DNA of 64,000 nt from Rhizobiaceae bacterium (GTDB taxonomy: Bacteria; Pseudomonadota; Alphaproteobacteria; Rhizobiales; Rhizobiaceae). Shown piece after piece: positions 8,678 to 17,607 of the stretch. The stretch is from positions 1-64,000 of the forward strand of contig JAHBYU010000013.1 in assembly GCA_019635775.1 (NCBI GenBank), in the 5' to 3' direction. The translations under genes and the position numbers were made by a program. The first letter of the stretch is position 1. Every line of letters begins with the position of its first letter. The notes under the pieces were generated by a model, which had not been told where the DNA came from, did no database searches, and saw only the letters and a program-made list of their open reading frames with translations.

Positions 8678-8730
8678 TTTCTGCGCAGAAAATGAAGGTC
8701 TATCTTATTCGTTATCTATTCTGCGCACAA
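8678..8730. promoter_or_regulatory. Paired LysR-type operator sites between the regulator and mmsA
   Basis: A perfect 14-base palindrome TTTCTGCGCAGAAA sits at 8678-8691. A second copy, TTCTGCGCACAA (8719-8730), differs by one base from the palindrome core and lies 40 bases further (centre to centre), about four helical turns. Such spaced pairs are typical of LysR recognition and activation sites. mmsA starts 87 bases past the second site. Confidence 0.6.
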
Positions 8731-8816
8731 CGGTTGCGGGGCCGCTCACGTTGCCATGACGCGCGGGAAGCGGGAGAATGGTTCCAACACAGAAGATAAC
8801 TCCAAGGGAGAGAAAC

Positions 8817-10313
8817 ATGATCGAGTATGGCCATTTCGTAGGCGGCAAGCGTGTTGCCGGAGCCAGCGGACGCAAGCAGGACGTGATGCAGCCGCTCGAT
8901 GGAACCGTGCGTGGCACAGTGGCGCTGGCCTCCACGGCGGAACTGCGCGCCGCAGTGGAGAACGCCAAGGCAGCCCAGCCGGGCTGGGCAGCGACCAACC
9001 CGCAGCGCCGCGCCCGCGTGCTGATGAAGTTCCTCGACCTCGTTCACAAGGAATATGACGAACTGGCCGAGATCCTCGCCCGCGAACACGGAAAGACCGT
9101 GGCGGACGCCAAGGGCGATATCCAGCGCGGGCTGGAAGTGGTCGAGTTCTGCATCGGGGCGCCGCACCTGATGAAAGGCGAATTCACCGACGGCGCAGGC
9201 CCCGGCATCGATGTCTATTCGATGCGCCAGCCGCTCGGCGTGGTGGCCGGCATCACGCCTTTCAATTTCCCGGCGATGATCCCGCTCTGGAAGATCGCGC
9301 CTGCGGTCGCCGCCGGCAACGCCTTCATCCTGAAGCCGTCCGAGCGTGACCCCGGCGTGCCGATCCGCATCGCCGAGCTGTTTATCGAGGCGGGACTACC
9401 GGCCGGCGTGCTGAATGTCGTCAACGGCGACAAGGAAGTGGTCGACGCCATCCTCGACGATCCGGACATCAAGGCCATCGGCTTCGTAGGCTCGACGCCG
9501 ATCGCCCAGTACATCTACGCGCGCGGCTGCAGCAATGGAAAGCGCGTGCAGTGCTTCGGCGGCGCGAAGAACCACATGATCATCATGCCCGACGCCGACA
9601 TGGACCAGACCGTCGATGCGCTGGTCGGCGCCGGCTACGGTTCGGCCGGAGAACGCTGCATGGCAATCTCGGTTGCGGTGCCGGTGGGGCAGGATACGGC
9701 CAATCGCCTGATGGAAAAGCTGATCCCGCGCGTTGAAAGCCTGAAGGTCGGGCCTTCGACCGACAGCTCGGCCGATTTCGGTCCGCTGGTGACGGCACAG
9801 GCGCTGGAACGCGTGAAGGGCTATGTCGATACCGGGGTGAAAGAAGGCGCCAAGCTCGTCGTGGACGGCCGCGGCTTCAAGATGCAGGGCTACGAGAACG
9901 GCTATTACATGGGCGGCTGCCTGTTTGACAACGTGACGCCCGAGATGAAGATCTACAAGGAAGAGATCTTCGGGCCGGTTCTTTCAGTGGTGCGTGCGCC
10001 AACCTATGACTATGCGCTGAAGATCACCAATGAGCACGAGATGGGCAACGGGGTCGCGATCTTCACCCGCGACGGCGACGCGGCGCGCGACTTCGCCTCG
10101 CGCGTCCAGGTCGGCATGGTCGGCGTCAACGTGCCGATCCCTGTTCCGATCGCCTACTATACGTTCGGCGGCTGGAAGGCGTCTTCCTTCGGCGATCTCA
10201 ACCAGCACGGCCCGGATGCCTTCCGTTTCTACACCAAGACCAAGACGGTGACTTCGCGCTGGCCGTCCGGCGTGAAGGACGGGGCGGAGTTCGTCATCCC
10301 GACGATGAACTGA
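8817..10313 (+). CDS. mmsA: CoA-acylating methylmalonate-semialdehyde dehydrogenase
   Basis: This 498-aa aldehyde dehydrogenase converts methylmalonate semialdehyde (and malonate semialdehyde) with CoA and NAD+ to propionyl-CoA or acetyl-CoA, the last step of valine, beta-alanine and inositol breakdown. The catalytic cysteine is in GSAGERCMAIS (about C281). The general-base glutamate of ordinary aldehyde dehydrogenases is missing (FGGAKNHM instead of ELGGK), a hallmark of CoA-acylating members such as MmsA and IolA. ATG 8817 follows AAGGGAGAG. Malonate semialdehyde from the omega-aminotransferase at 3186 would be a natural substrate. Confidence 0.92.
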   Translation: MIEYGHFVGGKRVAGASGRKQDVMQPLDGTVRGTVALASTAELRAAVENAKAAQPGWAATNPQRRARVLMKFLDLVHKEYDELAEILAREHGKTVADAKGDIQRGLEVVEFCIGAPHLMKGEFTDGAGPGIDVYSMRQPLGVVAGITPFNFPAMIPLWKIAPAVAAGNAFILKPSERDPGVPIRIAELFIEAGLPAGVLNVVNGDKEVVDAILDDPDIKAIGFVGSTPIAQYIYARGCSNGKRVQCFGGAKNHMIIMPDADMDQTVDALVGAGYGSAGERCMAISVAVPVGQDTANRLMEKLIPRVESLKVGPSTDSSADFGPLVTAQALERVKGYVDTGVKEGAKLVVDGRGFKMQGYENGYYMGGCLFDNVTPEMKIYKEEIFGPVLSVVRAPTYDYALKITNEHEMGNGVAIFTRDGDAARDFASRVQVGMVGVNVPIPVPIAYYTFGGWKASSFGDLNQHGPDAFRFYTKTKTVTSRWPSGVKDGAEFVIPTMN

Positions 10314-10372
10314 CGCTTGACGGTCCTTGAGGCTGCGCGTCCTCGCCGCTTCGCGCCTGCGGGCGCGCGGCG

Positions 10373-10417
10373 GGCGTCAAGGATGGTGCCGAGTTCGTGA
10401 TCCCGGCCATGAACTGA
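10373..10417 (+). repeat. Remnant second copy of the mmsA 3' end
   Basis: These 45 bases encode GVKDGAEFVIPAMN-stop, which matches the last 14 residues of the intact mmsA (GVKDGAEFVIPTMN-stop, ending at 10313) with one amino-acid change. The nucleotide differences are almost all at third codon positions, so this is not a recent exact duplication. The sequence just upstream (10320-10370) no longer resembles mmsA. It looks like the tail of a lost paralogue or a recombination scar. Confidence 0.75.
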
Positions 10418-10495
10418 CCGCTGGTGATCGCCACGCATCGCAGCTACCCTTTGGGTGACGATGCCATACTGCGGTTTCAGATGTTCGGATTCGAG

Positions 10496-11941
10496 ATGAC
10501 AATGGGATTCGGGAGGCAGCTGACACGGTTTGCAGCAGCCGCCTTTCCCATGATGATGGTACTTTCCGGCGGCCTGCAGCCGGCACAGGCGTCGGAAATC
10601 GATGCTTCGCTCTGCCCGATCTCGATGAACGAAACGGTAACGCTCGAACGCGAACAGATACAGCACCTGTTCCGCGAGCGCGGTCTCGATTACGACCTCA
10701 CACAACTGCTGGCTTCGGACTTGCAGGGCAGCGTCCAGCGCTACCTTTCTCACCGCCAGAGCCACGGCGATGCGCGGGACAGGGCCTTGCTGTTCTTCAT
10801 CGGCAATTCACGGACCTTGTGCGCCATGTTCTGGCGGATCGGTGACGGCAGCGAGGACAGTGTCTTCATCGTCGAGAGGCTCGCGGTGCCGCCGGTCGAC
10901 ATCGTGCCGCTGATCGACGCGTTTGTGCAGGGCATGCAGGATGCCGATGCCGGGACCCTCCGTCAGGCTCTACCCAGAGACGCGGCAGCTACGGAGATGA
11001 CCAGAGGCGCAATCAGGCTCAAGGCATCCACCGGGCGCGCCGTCCCCGATCTTCTCGCAGAGCTTTCGCACTTGCTGTTTCCGGGCGCCATCGCCGACCA
11101 TGTGGGCGATCTTGCGAGCCTGACGATCATTCCCTGCCTGAACATCGGTATCGTGCCGTTCGCGGCGCTTGACCCCGACCGGGACGGCAAACGCTTCGTT
11201 GAAGTCACTGCGATCAATGTCGAGGCCGAACTGAGGCATGTCTACGAAAACCGTGCATTTGCCTGGGACGGCAACATCAAGGCGCCCGTGCTGTTTGGCG
11301 ACCCAGATGCCGTTGGGGATCCGGACTGGTCCTTTCCCAGATTGCCGGGTGCAGCACGGGAGATCGCCGCAATAGCAGAGCGGTTCGATGCGATGCCGCT
11401 GGTAGGCTCTGCAGTGACTCCGGAGCTCGTCGCCGACCGGATAGTAGATGCGGACTATGTACACATTGCTGCCCATGGCCTCAGGAGCGTCGACAATCCT
11501 CTCGATGGGAGCTTTCTTGCACTGCACGGAGGGCGGCTGACGGCGCGCCAGATTCTTGGCCTTGGTCTGCGCGAAAGCCCGCTTGTGATTCTGAGCGCCT
11601 GCCAGACTGGTCTCGGCGGGCCACTCGACGCCGGCATTGTCGGACTTGCCCGCAGCTTCGTGATAGCGGGGGCGAGCGCCACGGTATCGACCCTCTGGAA
11701 TGTCGACGACGATGCGACCGAGGGCATCATGGTGGACTTCGTGGAAAATCTCGGGACTATGAGTCCAGCCGAGGCGCTGCGCCATGCGCAGATGAAGACG
11801 AGGGAGCGTTACCTGCATCCCCGATATTGGGCAGGCTTCACGGTATTCGGCTCGCGCATGGTTCCCAACCAGGCTGACAAGCCGCGCTCGGCCTGCAGAA
11901 GTTGGCGCGCTGCCTTTTTCTGGTTGGTTCCATCACGTTGA
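10496..11941 (+). CDS. Secreted CHAT-domain (caspase-like) protein
   Basis: This 481-aa protein (from ATG 10496) begins with a signal peptide (RFAAAAFPMMMVLSGG, likely cut after AQA) and ends with a CHAT domain, the caspase-like peptidase fold. The expected dyad is present: histidine in HIAAHG (about residue 327) and cysteine in LSACQTG (about 369), followed by GLARSFVIAGASATVSTLW. No TPR repeats are evident, although many CHAT proteins carry them. ATG 10481 and a GTG at 10424 are alternative starts; none has a strong ribosome binding site. The next gene encodes another small exported protein. The substrate is unknown. Export of a CHAT protease to the periplasm is not the usual setting. Confidence 0.75.
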   Translation: MTMGFGRQLTRFAAAAFPMMMVLSGGLQPAQASEIDASLCPISMNETVTLEREQIQHLFRERGLDYDLTQLLASDLQGSVQRYLSHRQSHGDARDRALLFFIGNSRTLCAMFWRIGDGSEDSVFIVERLAVPPVDIVPLIDAFVQGMQDADAGTLRQALPRDAAATEMTRGAIRLKASTGRAVPDLLAELSHLLFPGAIADHVGDLASLTIIPCLNIGIVPFAALDPDRDGKRFVEVTAINVEAELRHVYENRAFAWDGNIKAPVLFGDPDAVGDPDWSFPRLPGAAREIAAIAERFDAMPLVGSAVTPELVADRIVDADYVHIAAHGLRSVDNPLDGSFLALHGGRLTARQILGLGLRESPLVILSACQTGLGGPLDAGIVGLARSFVIAGASATVSTLWNVDDDATEGIMVDFVENLGTMSPAEALRHAQMKTRERYLHPRYWAGFTVFGSRMVPNQADKPRSACRSWRAAFFWLVPSR

Positions 11942-12055
11942 CCATCCGACGTTACATTTTCGTGATGGAACGTGCCAGCGGGGCATTTGCTTGATTTCGC
12001 AGACTTGATTTCCCGGACCGGCGCGCCGCGCCTTTGTGGAATTGGAGATGCGGAG

Positions 12056-12358
12056 ATGAACAGCGAAATCGTACTGGTTTCAGCCTTCCTGACCAGCATG
12101 CTCATGGTGACGGCAACGCCCGCACCCGCCATGGAATTCTGCGCGGATCGCGCAGCGATGGTGAAATCGCTTTCCGACCAGTACCGCGAATCGCCGGCAG
12201 CCGTTGGCCAGGTCAGCGGCAAGGCCGTGATCGAGGTTTTCGTTTCGCAGCAGGGTACCTGGACGATCCTTGCCACCGGGACCGACGGCCAGAGCTGCGT
12301 GCTCTCGGCAGGCGAAAACTGGGAGCTGAGCGTGGCGGCCCTGGGAGACGGTGCCTGA
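12056..12358 (+). CDS. Small exported protein of unknown function
   Basis: This 100-aa product has a signal peptide (SAFLTSMLMVTATPAPA, cut before MEFC). The mature part has two cysteines (FCADR and QSCVL), which could form a disulfide, and a GTWTILATGTDGQSC block. GGAG lies 8 bases before the ATG. It follows the secreted CHAT protein by 114 bases on the same strand. I recognise a pattern seen in unnamed rhizobial exported proteins but cannot assign a function. It could be a partner, inhibitor or substrate of the CHAT protein, or simply a neighbour. Confidence 0.65.
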   Translation: MNSEIVLVSAFLTSMLMVTATPAPAMEFCADRAAMVKSLSDQYRESPAAVGQVSGKAVIEVFVSQQGTWTILATGTDGQSCVLSAGENWELSVAALGDGA

Positions 12359-12372
12359 ACGTATTGAAAGGC

Positions 12373-13041
12373 CTACCGCCGGGCAACAGCCTCGGCGTGG
12401 GCGCGCAGGAGCGTCATCAGCCTGTCCGCCTCATGATCGGCGGCAGCCTCGTCATGCTGGAGGATCGCCTGAATAAGCAGGACGTGCTGGCCGGCAGCTT
12501 CCGCAAGGCTGGTTTCCGTCCGGTAGCGATACCAGAACCTTCGGCTATGGGTTTGCAGCGGAGCCGCGAAGCGCGCGGCAAACGGATTTTCCGCTGCAAG
12601 CGAGAGAGCCTCGTCCATGGCCTTGTCCGCTTCCAGATAGGCGATGACATTGTTGGCGACGACCGCGTCCTGCATGCCGATCGCGGCAATGTGGAAGCGA
12701 GCCGCGGCTTCGGTCGTGACATATCGCGCGGCTGATCGTGCCAGGACGAGCTCGAGACCCCATCGCGCATCGATGACCCTGACCCAGTCGCCGGGGTGAA
12801 GCGGCGTAATCGCCAGACCGGCACGCGGCCTGATCTCGACCAGCCCTTCCCATGCCAGTCTCTGAATGGCCTCCCTGACCGGTGTGCGGCCGAGGCCCAG
12901 TCTTTCTATCAATGCACCCTCTGTCGCGATGCTGCCCGGCGCCAGTTCAAGCGTCACGATCATCCGTTCCAGCGCGCGGTATGCCTTGGCCGCGGCCGGC
13001 TCGTTGCTCGGTGTCGGTTCGCTCGTAGGCGTGTTCAGCAC
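12373..13041 (-). CDS. GntR-family (FadR subfamily) regulator of hydroxyproline genes
   Basis: This 222-aa protein has an N-terminal winged helix (IATEGALIERLGLGRTPVREAIQRLAWEGLVEIRP) and an all-helical FCD-type C-terminal domain. I start at GTG 13041, which has AAAGGA 7 bases upstream; an in-frame ATG at 13083 would run through the operator-like repeats. It is divergent from the hydroxyproline degradation operon, the usual place for its regulator. Relatives respond to hydroxyproline or its products. Confidence 0.83.
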   Translation of the reverse strand: MLNTPTSEPTPSNEPAAAKAYRALERMIVTLELAPGSIATEGALIERLGLGRTPVREAIQRLAWEGLVEIRPRAGLAITPLHPGDWVRVIDARWGLELVLARSAARYVTTEAAARFHIAAIGMQDAVVANNVIAYLEADKAMDEALSLAAENPFAARFAAPLQTHSRRFWYRYRTETSLAEAAGQHVLLIQAILQHDEAAADHEADRLMTLLRAHAEAVARR

Positions 13042-13054
13042 TGTGCATCCTTTC

Positions 13055-13130
13055 TGATATATTTGTCGCATATCACGAAACATCGTCTGTTGACAGACTC
13101 CGACATTCTAGATATATCACTGATATATCA
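13055..13130. promoter_or_regulatory. TGATAT-type operator repeats for the GntR regulator
   Basis: Three related elements lie between the divergent genes: TGATAT-N9-ATATCA (13055-13075), AGATATATCA (13110-13119) and the perfect palindrome TGATATATCA (13121-13130). The last sits 13 bases before the first structural gene start, which suits repression. Short AT-rich palindromes of this type are typical FadR-subfamily sites. Confidence 0.6.
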
Positions 13131-13143
13131 GATGGAGGTTGTC

Positions 13144-14055
13144 ATGTGGAATGGTGTTTTCCCTGCAGTTACAACGAAATTCACAACCGATGACGGGCTC
13201 GACCATGCCGAGATGGAGCGCTGCTTTGCCTTGCAGATGGAGGCCGGATGCGACGGCCTGATCGTAGCCGGCTCGCTCGGCGAAGGCCCGATGCTAAGCC
13301 AGGACGAGAAGGTCGAGGTGTTAAAGACGGCGCTTAGGGTAGCGGGCCGAAAGCCTGTGCTGCTGACCGTCAACGAGCCGGGAACACGCGAGGCGGCGCA
13401 GATGGCCAGGCGCGCGGCCAAGGCAAGCGCCAGCGGCCTCATGGTGGTTCCCTCGCCGATCTATCACACCAATCCCGACGAGACTGTCGCGGCCCTCTCC
13501 GCGGTGGCGCATGCCGGCGATCTACCAATCATGATCTATTCCAACCGGCTGGCCTACCGCGTCGACGTAAGCATCGCCGACATGGAACGGCTCGCGAAGG
13601 ATGAGCGTTTCGTCGCCATCAAGGAATCGTCGGACGACATCCGGCGCTCGACGGACATCATCAATGCGTTCGGCGACCGCTTCGACCTGTTCACAGGGGT
13701 CGACAACCTTGCCTTTGAGGCACTTTCGGTCGGCGCCATCGGCTGGGTGGCCGGGCTGGTCGTCGCCTTCCCCGAGGAGACGGTGGCGATCTACCGCCTG
13801 ATGAAGGAGGGGCGTCGCCACGAGGCGTTGGCGATCTACCGCTGGTTCCGCCCTCTACTCGACCTCGATGTATCGACTTACCTGGTGCAGAACCTGAAAC
13901 TGGTCGAAGCAATGGTGGTTGGCACCAATGATCGCGTACGCATGCCCAGGCAGCCGTTGTCCGGCGAGCGGCGCGCGGCGGTCGAGAAGGTCGTGAAACG
14001 GGCGCTTGCAACCAGGCCCGATCTTTCGGGGCTTTCCTTGCAAAAGGCAGCCTGA
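13144..14055 (+). CDS. DHDPS-family 1-pyrroline-4-hydroxy-2-carboxylate deaminase
   Basis: This 303-aa aldolase-fold protein of the DapA/NAL family keeps the Schiff-base lysine in FVAIKESS (about K160) and the tyrosine in IMIYSNR (about Y132). In the context of hydroxyproline epimerase and an FAD dehydrogenase, it most likely deaminates 1-pyrroline-4-hydroxy-2-carboxylate to 2-oxoglutarate semialdehyde (HypD role). GGAGG lies 5 bases before ATG 13144, which is preferred over ATG 13132. It is the first gene of the operon. A function on another keto-sugar acid cannot be excluded. Confidence 0.82.
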   Translation: MWNGVFPAVTTKFTTDDGLDHAEMERCFALQMEAGCDGLIVAGSLGEGPMLSQDEKVEVLKTALRVAGRKPVLLTVNEPGTREAAQMARRAAKASASGLMVVPSPIYHTNPDETVAALSAVAHAGDLPIMIYSNRLAYRVDVSIADMERLAKDERFVAIKESSDDIRRSTDIINAFGDRFDLFTGVDNLAFEALSVGAIGWVAGLVVAFPEETVAIYRLMKEGRRHEALAIYRWFRPLLDLDVSTYLVQNLKLVEAMVVGTNDRVRMPRQPLSGERRAAVEKVVKRALATRPDLSGLSLQKAA

Positions 14056-14069
14056 TAGCCATCGAGATC

Positions 14070-15362
14070 ATGCCGTCCCTTCATCACCCCAGACAGTTTT
14101 CTTCGCCGGGCGAGCGCGAGGATGCAGTTGCTGTCATCGGTGCGGGCATTATAGGGATCTGCGCGGCGGCCTATCTCGCAGAGGCAGGCTACAAGGTAAC
14201 GGTTTACGACCGGACGGGGGTCTGCGAGGAAACCAGCTCCGGCAACGCGTCGGCGTTTGCCTTCTCCGACGTGCTGCCTCTCGCCCACAAGGGGATGATG
14301 AAGAACCTTCCGCGGTGGCTGGCAGACCCACTGGGGCCGCTGGCGATCCGGCCATCCTACCTGCCGAAGCTCGCACCCTGGCTTTGGCGGTTCTGGCGCG
14401 CCGGCTCGCCTGACCTGTACGAGGCGAGTCTCGCCGCCCAGGCCGCCATGATGCGCCTGGCCGAGCCGGAGTGGATGGGCCTTCTCGATCGCTCGCGAAA
14501 CAAGAGCATGCTGCGCGAGGACGGCTCGCTGGAATTCTACGAGAGCGAATCGGAGTTTCGCGCGTCGCTGCCGGGATGGGAGGCGCGCGACCGTTTCGGG
14601 ATTTCCTACAGGCATGTCGATGGCGAAGAAATGGCTGCCCTTCAGCCGGGCCTGTCGCTGCAGTTCGTGAAGGCGACATTCGTGCCCGGATGGAAGACTT
14701 CCATCGATCCCAAACTGCTCGGCAAGGCAATCTGGGCCTATGCGCAGGGTCTGGGGGCGCACTTCGAGCAGCGCGAGGTGGTCGCAATCGCGGATGGCGA
14801 GACAGCCGGTGGAGGGGTAACGTTGCGCCTTTCCGGTGGCGGCAACGAGCAGTTCGGGAAGGCATTGATCGCAGCCGGAGCCTGGTCGCATCGTCTCGCC
14901 GCGCAACTCGGCGACAGGATCCCGCTCGAAACCGAGCGAGGCTACAACACGACGCTGCCGGCCGACGCGTTCGACGTCCGGCGCATGCTGATCTTCGGCG
15001 GCCACGGCTTCGTCGTCACGCCGCTCTCAACCGGGATACGCGTTGGGGGCGCGGTGGAACTGGGCGGTCTCGACCTGCCGCCAAACTATGCGCGCTCGAA
15101 GGCCATGCTGGAAAAGGCGCGGCGTTTCCTGCCGGGACTGAAAAGCCAAGGCGGACGCGAATGGATGGGCTATCGCCCGTCGCTGCCGGATTCACGTCCG
15201 GTGATCGGCCGGTCGCGCCGCTCGCCCGACATCCTTTACGCCTTCGGTCATGGCCATCTCGGCAAGACGCAGGCTGCCGGCACGGCCCGCCTGATCCGCG
15301 ATCTTGTCTCGGGCGCGGCTCCGGCAATCGACCTCTCCCCCTTCAGTCCGCAGCGATTCTAG
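14070..15362 (+). CDS. FAD-dependent D-hydroxyproline dehydrogenase (DadA-like)
   Basis: This 430-aa DAO-family oxidoreductase has the dinucleotide-binding VIGAGIIGICAAAYLAEAGYKVTVYDR at about residues 22-48 and a C-terminal GYRPSLPDSRPVIG plus FGHGHLGKTQA, which closes the FAD site. Between an epimerase and a deaminase gene it would oxidise cis-4-hydroxy-D-proline to 1-pyrroline-4-hydroxy-2-carboxylate (HypO role), passing electrons to the membrane chain. It lies 14 bases after the deaminase gene. Close relatives act on other D-amino acids, so substrate assignment rests on context. Confidence 0.84.
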   Translation: MPSLHHPRQFSSPGEREDAVAVIGAGIIGICAAAYLAEAGYKVTVYDRTGVCEETSSGNASAFAFSDVLPLAHKGMMKNLPRWLADPLGPLAIRPSYLPKLAPWLWRFWRAGSPDLYEASLAAQAAMMRLAEPEWMGLLDRSRNKSMLREDGSLEFYESESEFRASLPGWEARDRFGISYRHVDGEEMAALQPGLSLQFVKATFVPGWKTSIDPKLLGKAIWAYAQGLGAHFEQREVVAIADGETAGGGVTLRLSGGGNEQFGKALIAAGAWSHRLAAQLGDRIPLETERGYNTTLPADAFDVRRMLIFGGHGFVVTPLSTGIRVGGAVELGGLDLPPNYARSKAMLEKARRFLPGLKSQGGREWMGYRPSLPDSRPVIGRSRRSPDILYAFGHGHLGKTQAAGTARLIRDLVSGAAPAIDLSPFSPQRF

Positions 15363-15386
15363 GAAACCAGGGCTTTCAGGAAAGAC

Positions 15387-16388
15387 ATGGCCAGAAACAC
15401 GTTCACCTGCATCGACGGTCACACCTGCGGCAATCCGGTTCGTCTCGTAGCGGGGGGAGGGCCGTTGCTGAACGGCTCGACGATGATGGAGCGGCGCGCG
15501 CATTTCCTCGCCGAATATGACTGGATCCGCACCGGCCTGATGTTCGAGCCGCGCGGGCATGATGTCATGTCGGGCTCGATCCTCTATCCGCCGACGCGCG
15601 ACGATTGCGATATCGCCATCCTGTTCATCGAGACCTCGGGCTGCCTGCCGATGTGCGGGCACGGCACAATCGGAACGGTGACGATGACAATCGAGAACGG
15701 CCTGGTGAAACCGAAGACACCCGGTGTGCTGCGCCTCGACACGCCGGCCGGGCTGGTGATCGCGGAATACCGGCAGGAAGGCGAATATGTCGAGGAAGTG
15801 CGGATCACCAACGTGCCGTCCTTTCTCTATGCCGAGGGGCTGACGGTGGAGTGCCCTGATCTGGGGGAACTGACCGTCGACGTCGCCTATGGCGGAAATT
15901 TCTACGCAATCGTCGAGCCGCAGGAAAACTATGCCGACATGGCGGACTACACCGCAGGCCAGCTCATTGCCTGGAGCCCGATCCTTCGCCAGCGGCTGAA
16001 CGAGAAATACGCTTTCGAACACCCCGAAAATCCGGGCATCAACCGGCTCTCCCACATGCTGTGGACCGGGAGGCCGACGCGGCCGGACGCGGACGCGCGC
16101 AACGCGGTGTTCTACGGCGACAAGGCGATAGACCGCAGCCCATGCGGAACTGGTACATCGGCACGCATGGCGCAACTGCACGCCAAGGGCCGGCTGAAGA
16201 CCGGCGACAATTTCGTACACGAATCGATCATCGGGTCGCTGTTCAAGGGGCGCGTCGAAAGTGAAACCAGCGTTGCGGGCAAGCCGGCCATCATTCCCTC
16301 GATCGGGGGCTGGGGGCGCCAGACCGGGCTGAACACGATCTTCATCGACGATCGTGACCCGTTCGCACATGGATTTGTGGTCAAGTAG
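15387..16388 (+). CDS. 4-hydroxyproline 2-epimerase (proline racemase family)
   Basis: This 333-aa enzyme interconverts trans-4-hydroxy-L-proline and cis-4-hydroxy-D-proline. Both catalytic cysteines are present: C90 in PMCGHGTIG and C253 in DRSPCGTGTSARMA. The second cysteine separates it from 3-hydroxyproline dehydratases, which have threonine there. AGGAAAG precedes the ATG. It is the third gene of the operon. The 2-oxoglutarate-semialdehyde dehydrogenase needed to finish the route is absent here and must be encoded elsewhere. Confidence 0.9.
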   Translation: MARNTFTCIDGHTCGNPVRLVAGGGPLLNGSTMMERRAHFLAEYDWIRTGLMFEPRGHDVMSGSILYPPTRDDCDIAILFIETSGCLPMCGHGTIGTVTMTIENGLVKPKTPGVLRLDTPAGLVIAEYRQEGEYVEEVRITNVPSFLYAEGLTVECPDLGELTVDVAYGGNFYAIVEPQENYADMADYTAGQLIAWSPILRQRLNEKYAFEHPENPGINRLSHMLWTGRPTRPDADARNAVFYGDKAIDRSPCGTGTSARMAQLHAKGRLKTGDNFVHESIIGSLFKGRVESETSVAGKPAIIPSIGGWGRQTGLNTIFIDDRDPFAHGFVVK

Positions 16389-16700
16389 AGCAGGCAGCCG
16401 ACGCCGTTTCAATAAGAGGCGCGCGCAATTTTTCACCGGCAATAGGCATCCGTCACCGAATTATCTTCGGTTGGCGGGGTTGCACAAAGGTGATTAGTCA
16501 AAGACATTGCCTTGTGCCAATGGTAGCGTCCGCAATGGTCCAGGGGAGGATCAGGCCGCCGGCCGAAACGGGAACGCATTCCGCAGGGGTACGCCGTATC
16601 GCGAGAAATTGACGTTGCAATCCAGGCTTGAGACTTTACGACTAGGGGAAATCAAAAAGAATGCGTCCTTCGGGCGACATTCGCGGGGAGCCGTTTATAG
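16389..16700 (+). other. Intergenic region upstream of the liv operon
   Basis: This 312-base stretch separates the hydroxyproline operon from livH. It contains a TTGACG hexamer at 16609-16614 that could be a -35 element, and AGGGGAAA at about 16644. A short frame from ATG 16661 to TAA 16729 overlaps the livH start, but I do not consider it supported. No clear terminator hairpin with a T-tract is visible. Confidence 0.5.
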
Positions 16701-17603
<903 letters not shown>

Positions 17604-17607
17604 CATC

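Noticed and set aside
10352-10367. CGCGCC-TGCG-GGCGCG hairpin after mmsA as a terminator
   Set aside because: GC-rich stem, but no T-tract follows and it lies in the rearranged mmsA-tail region.
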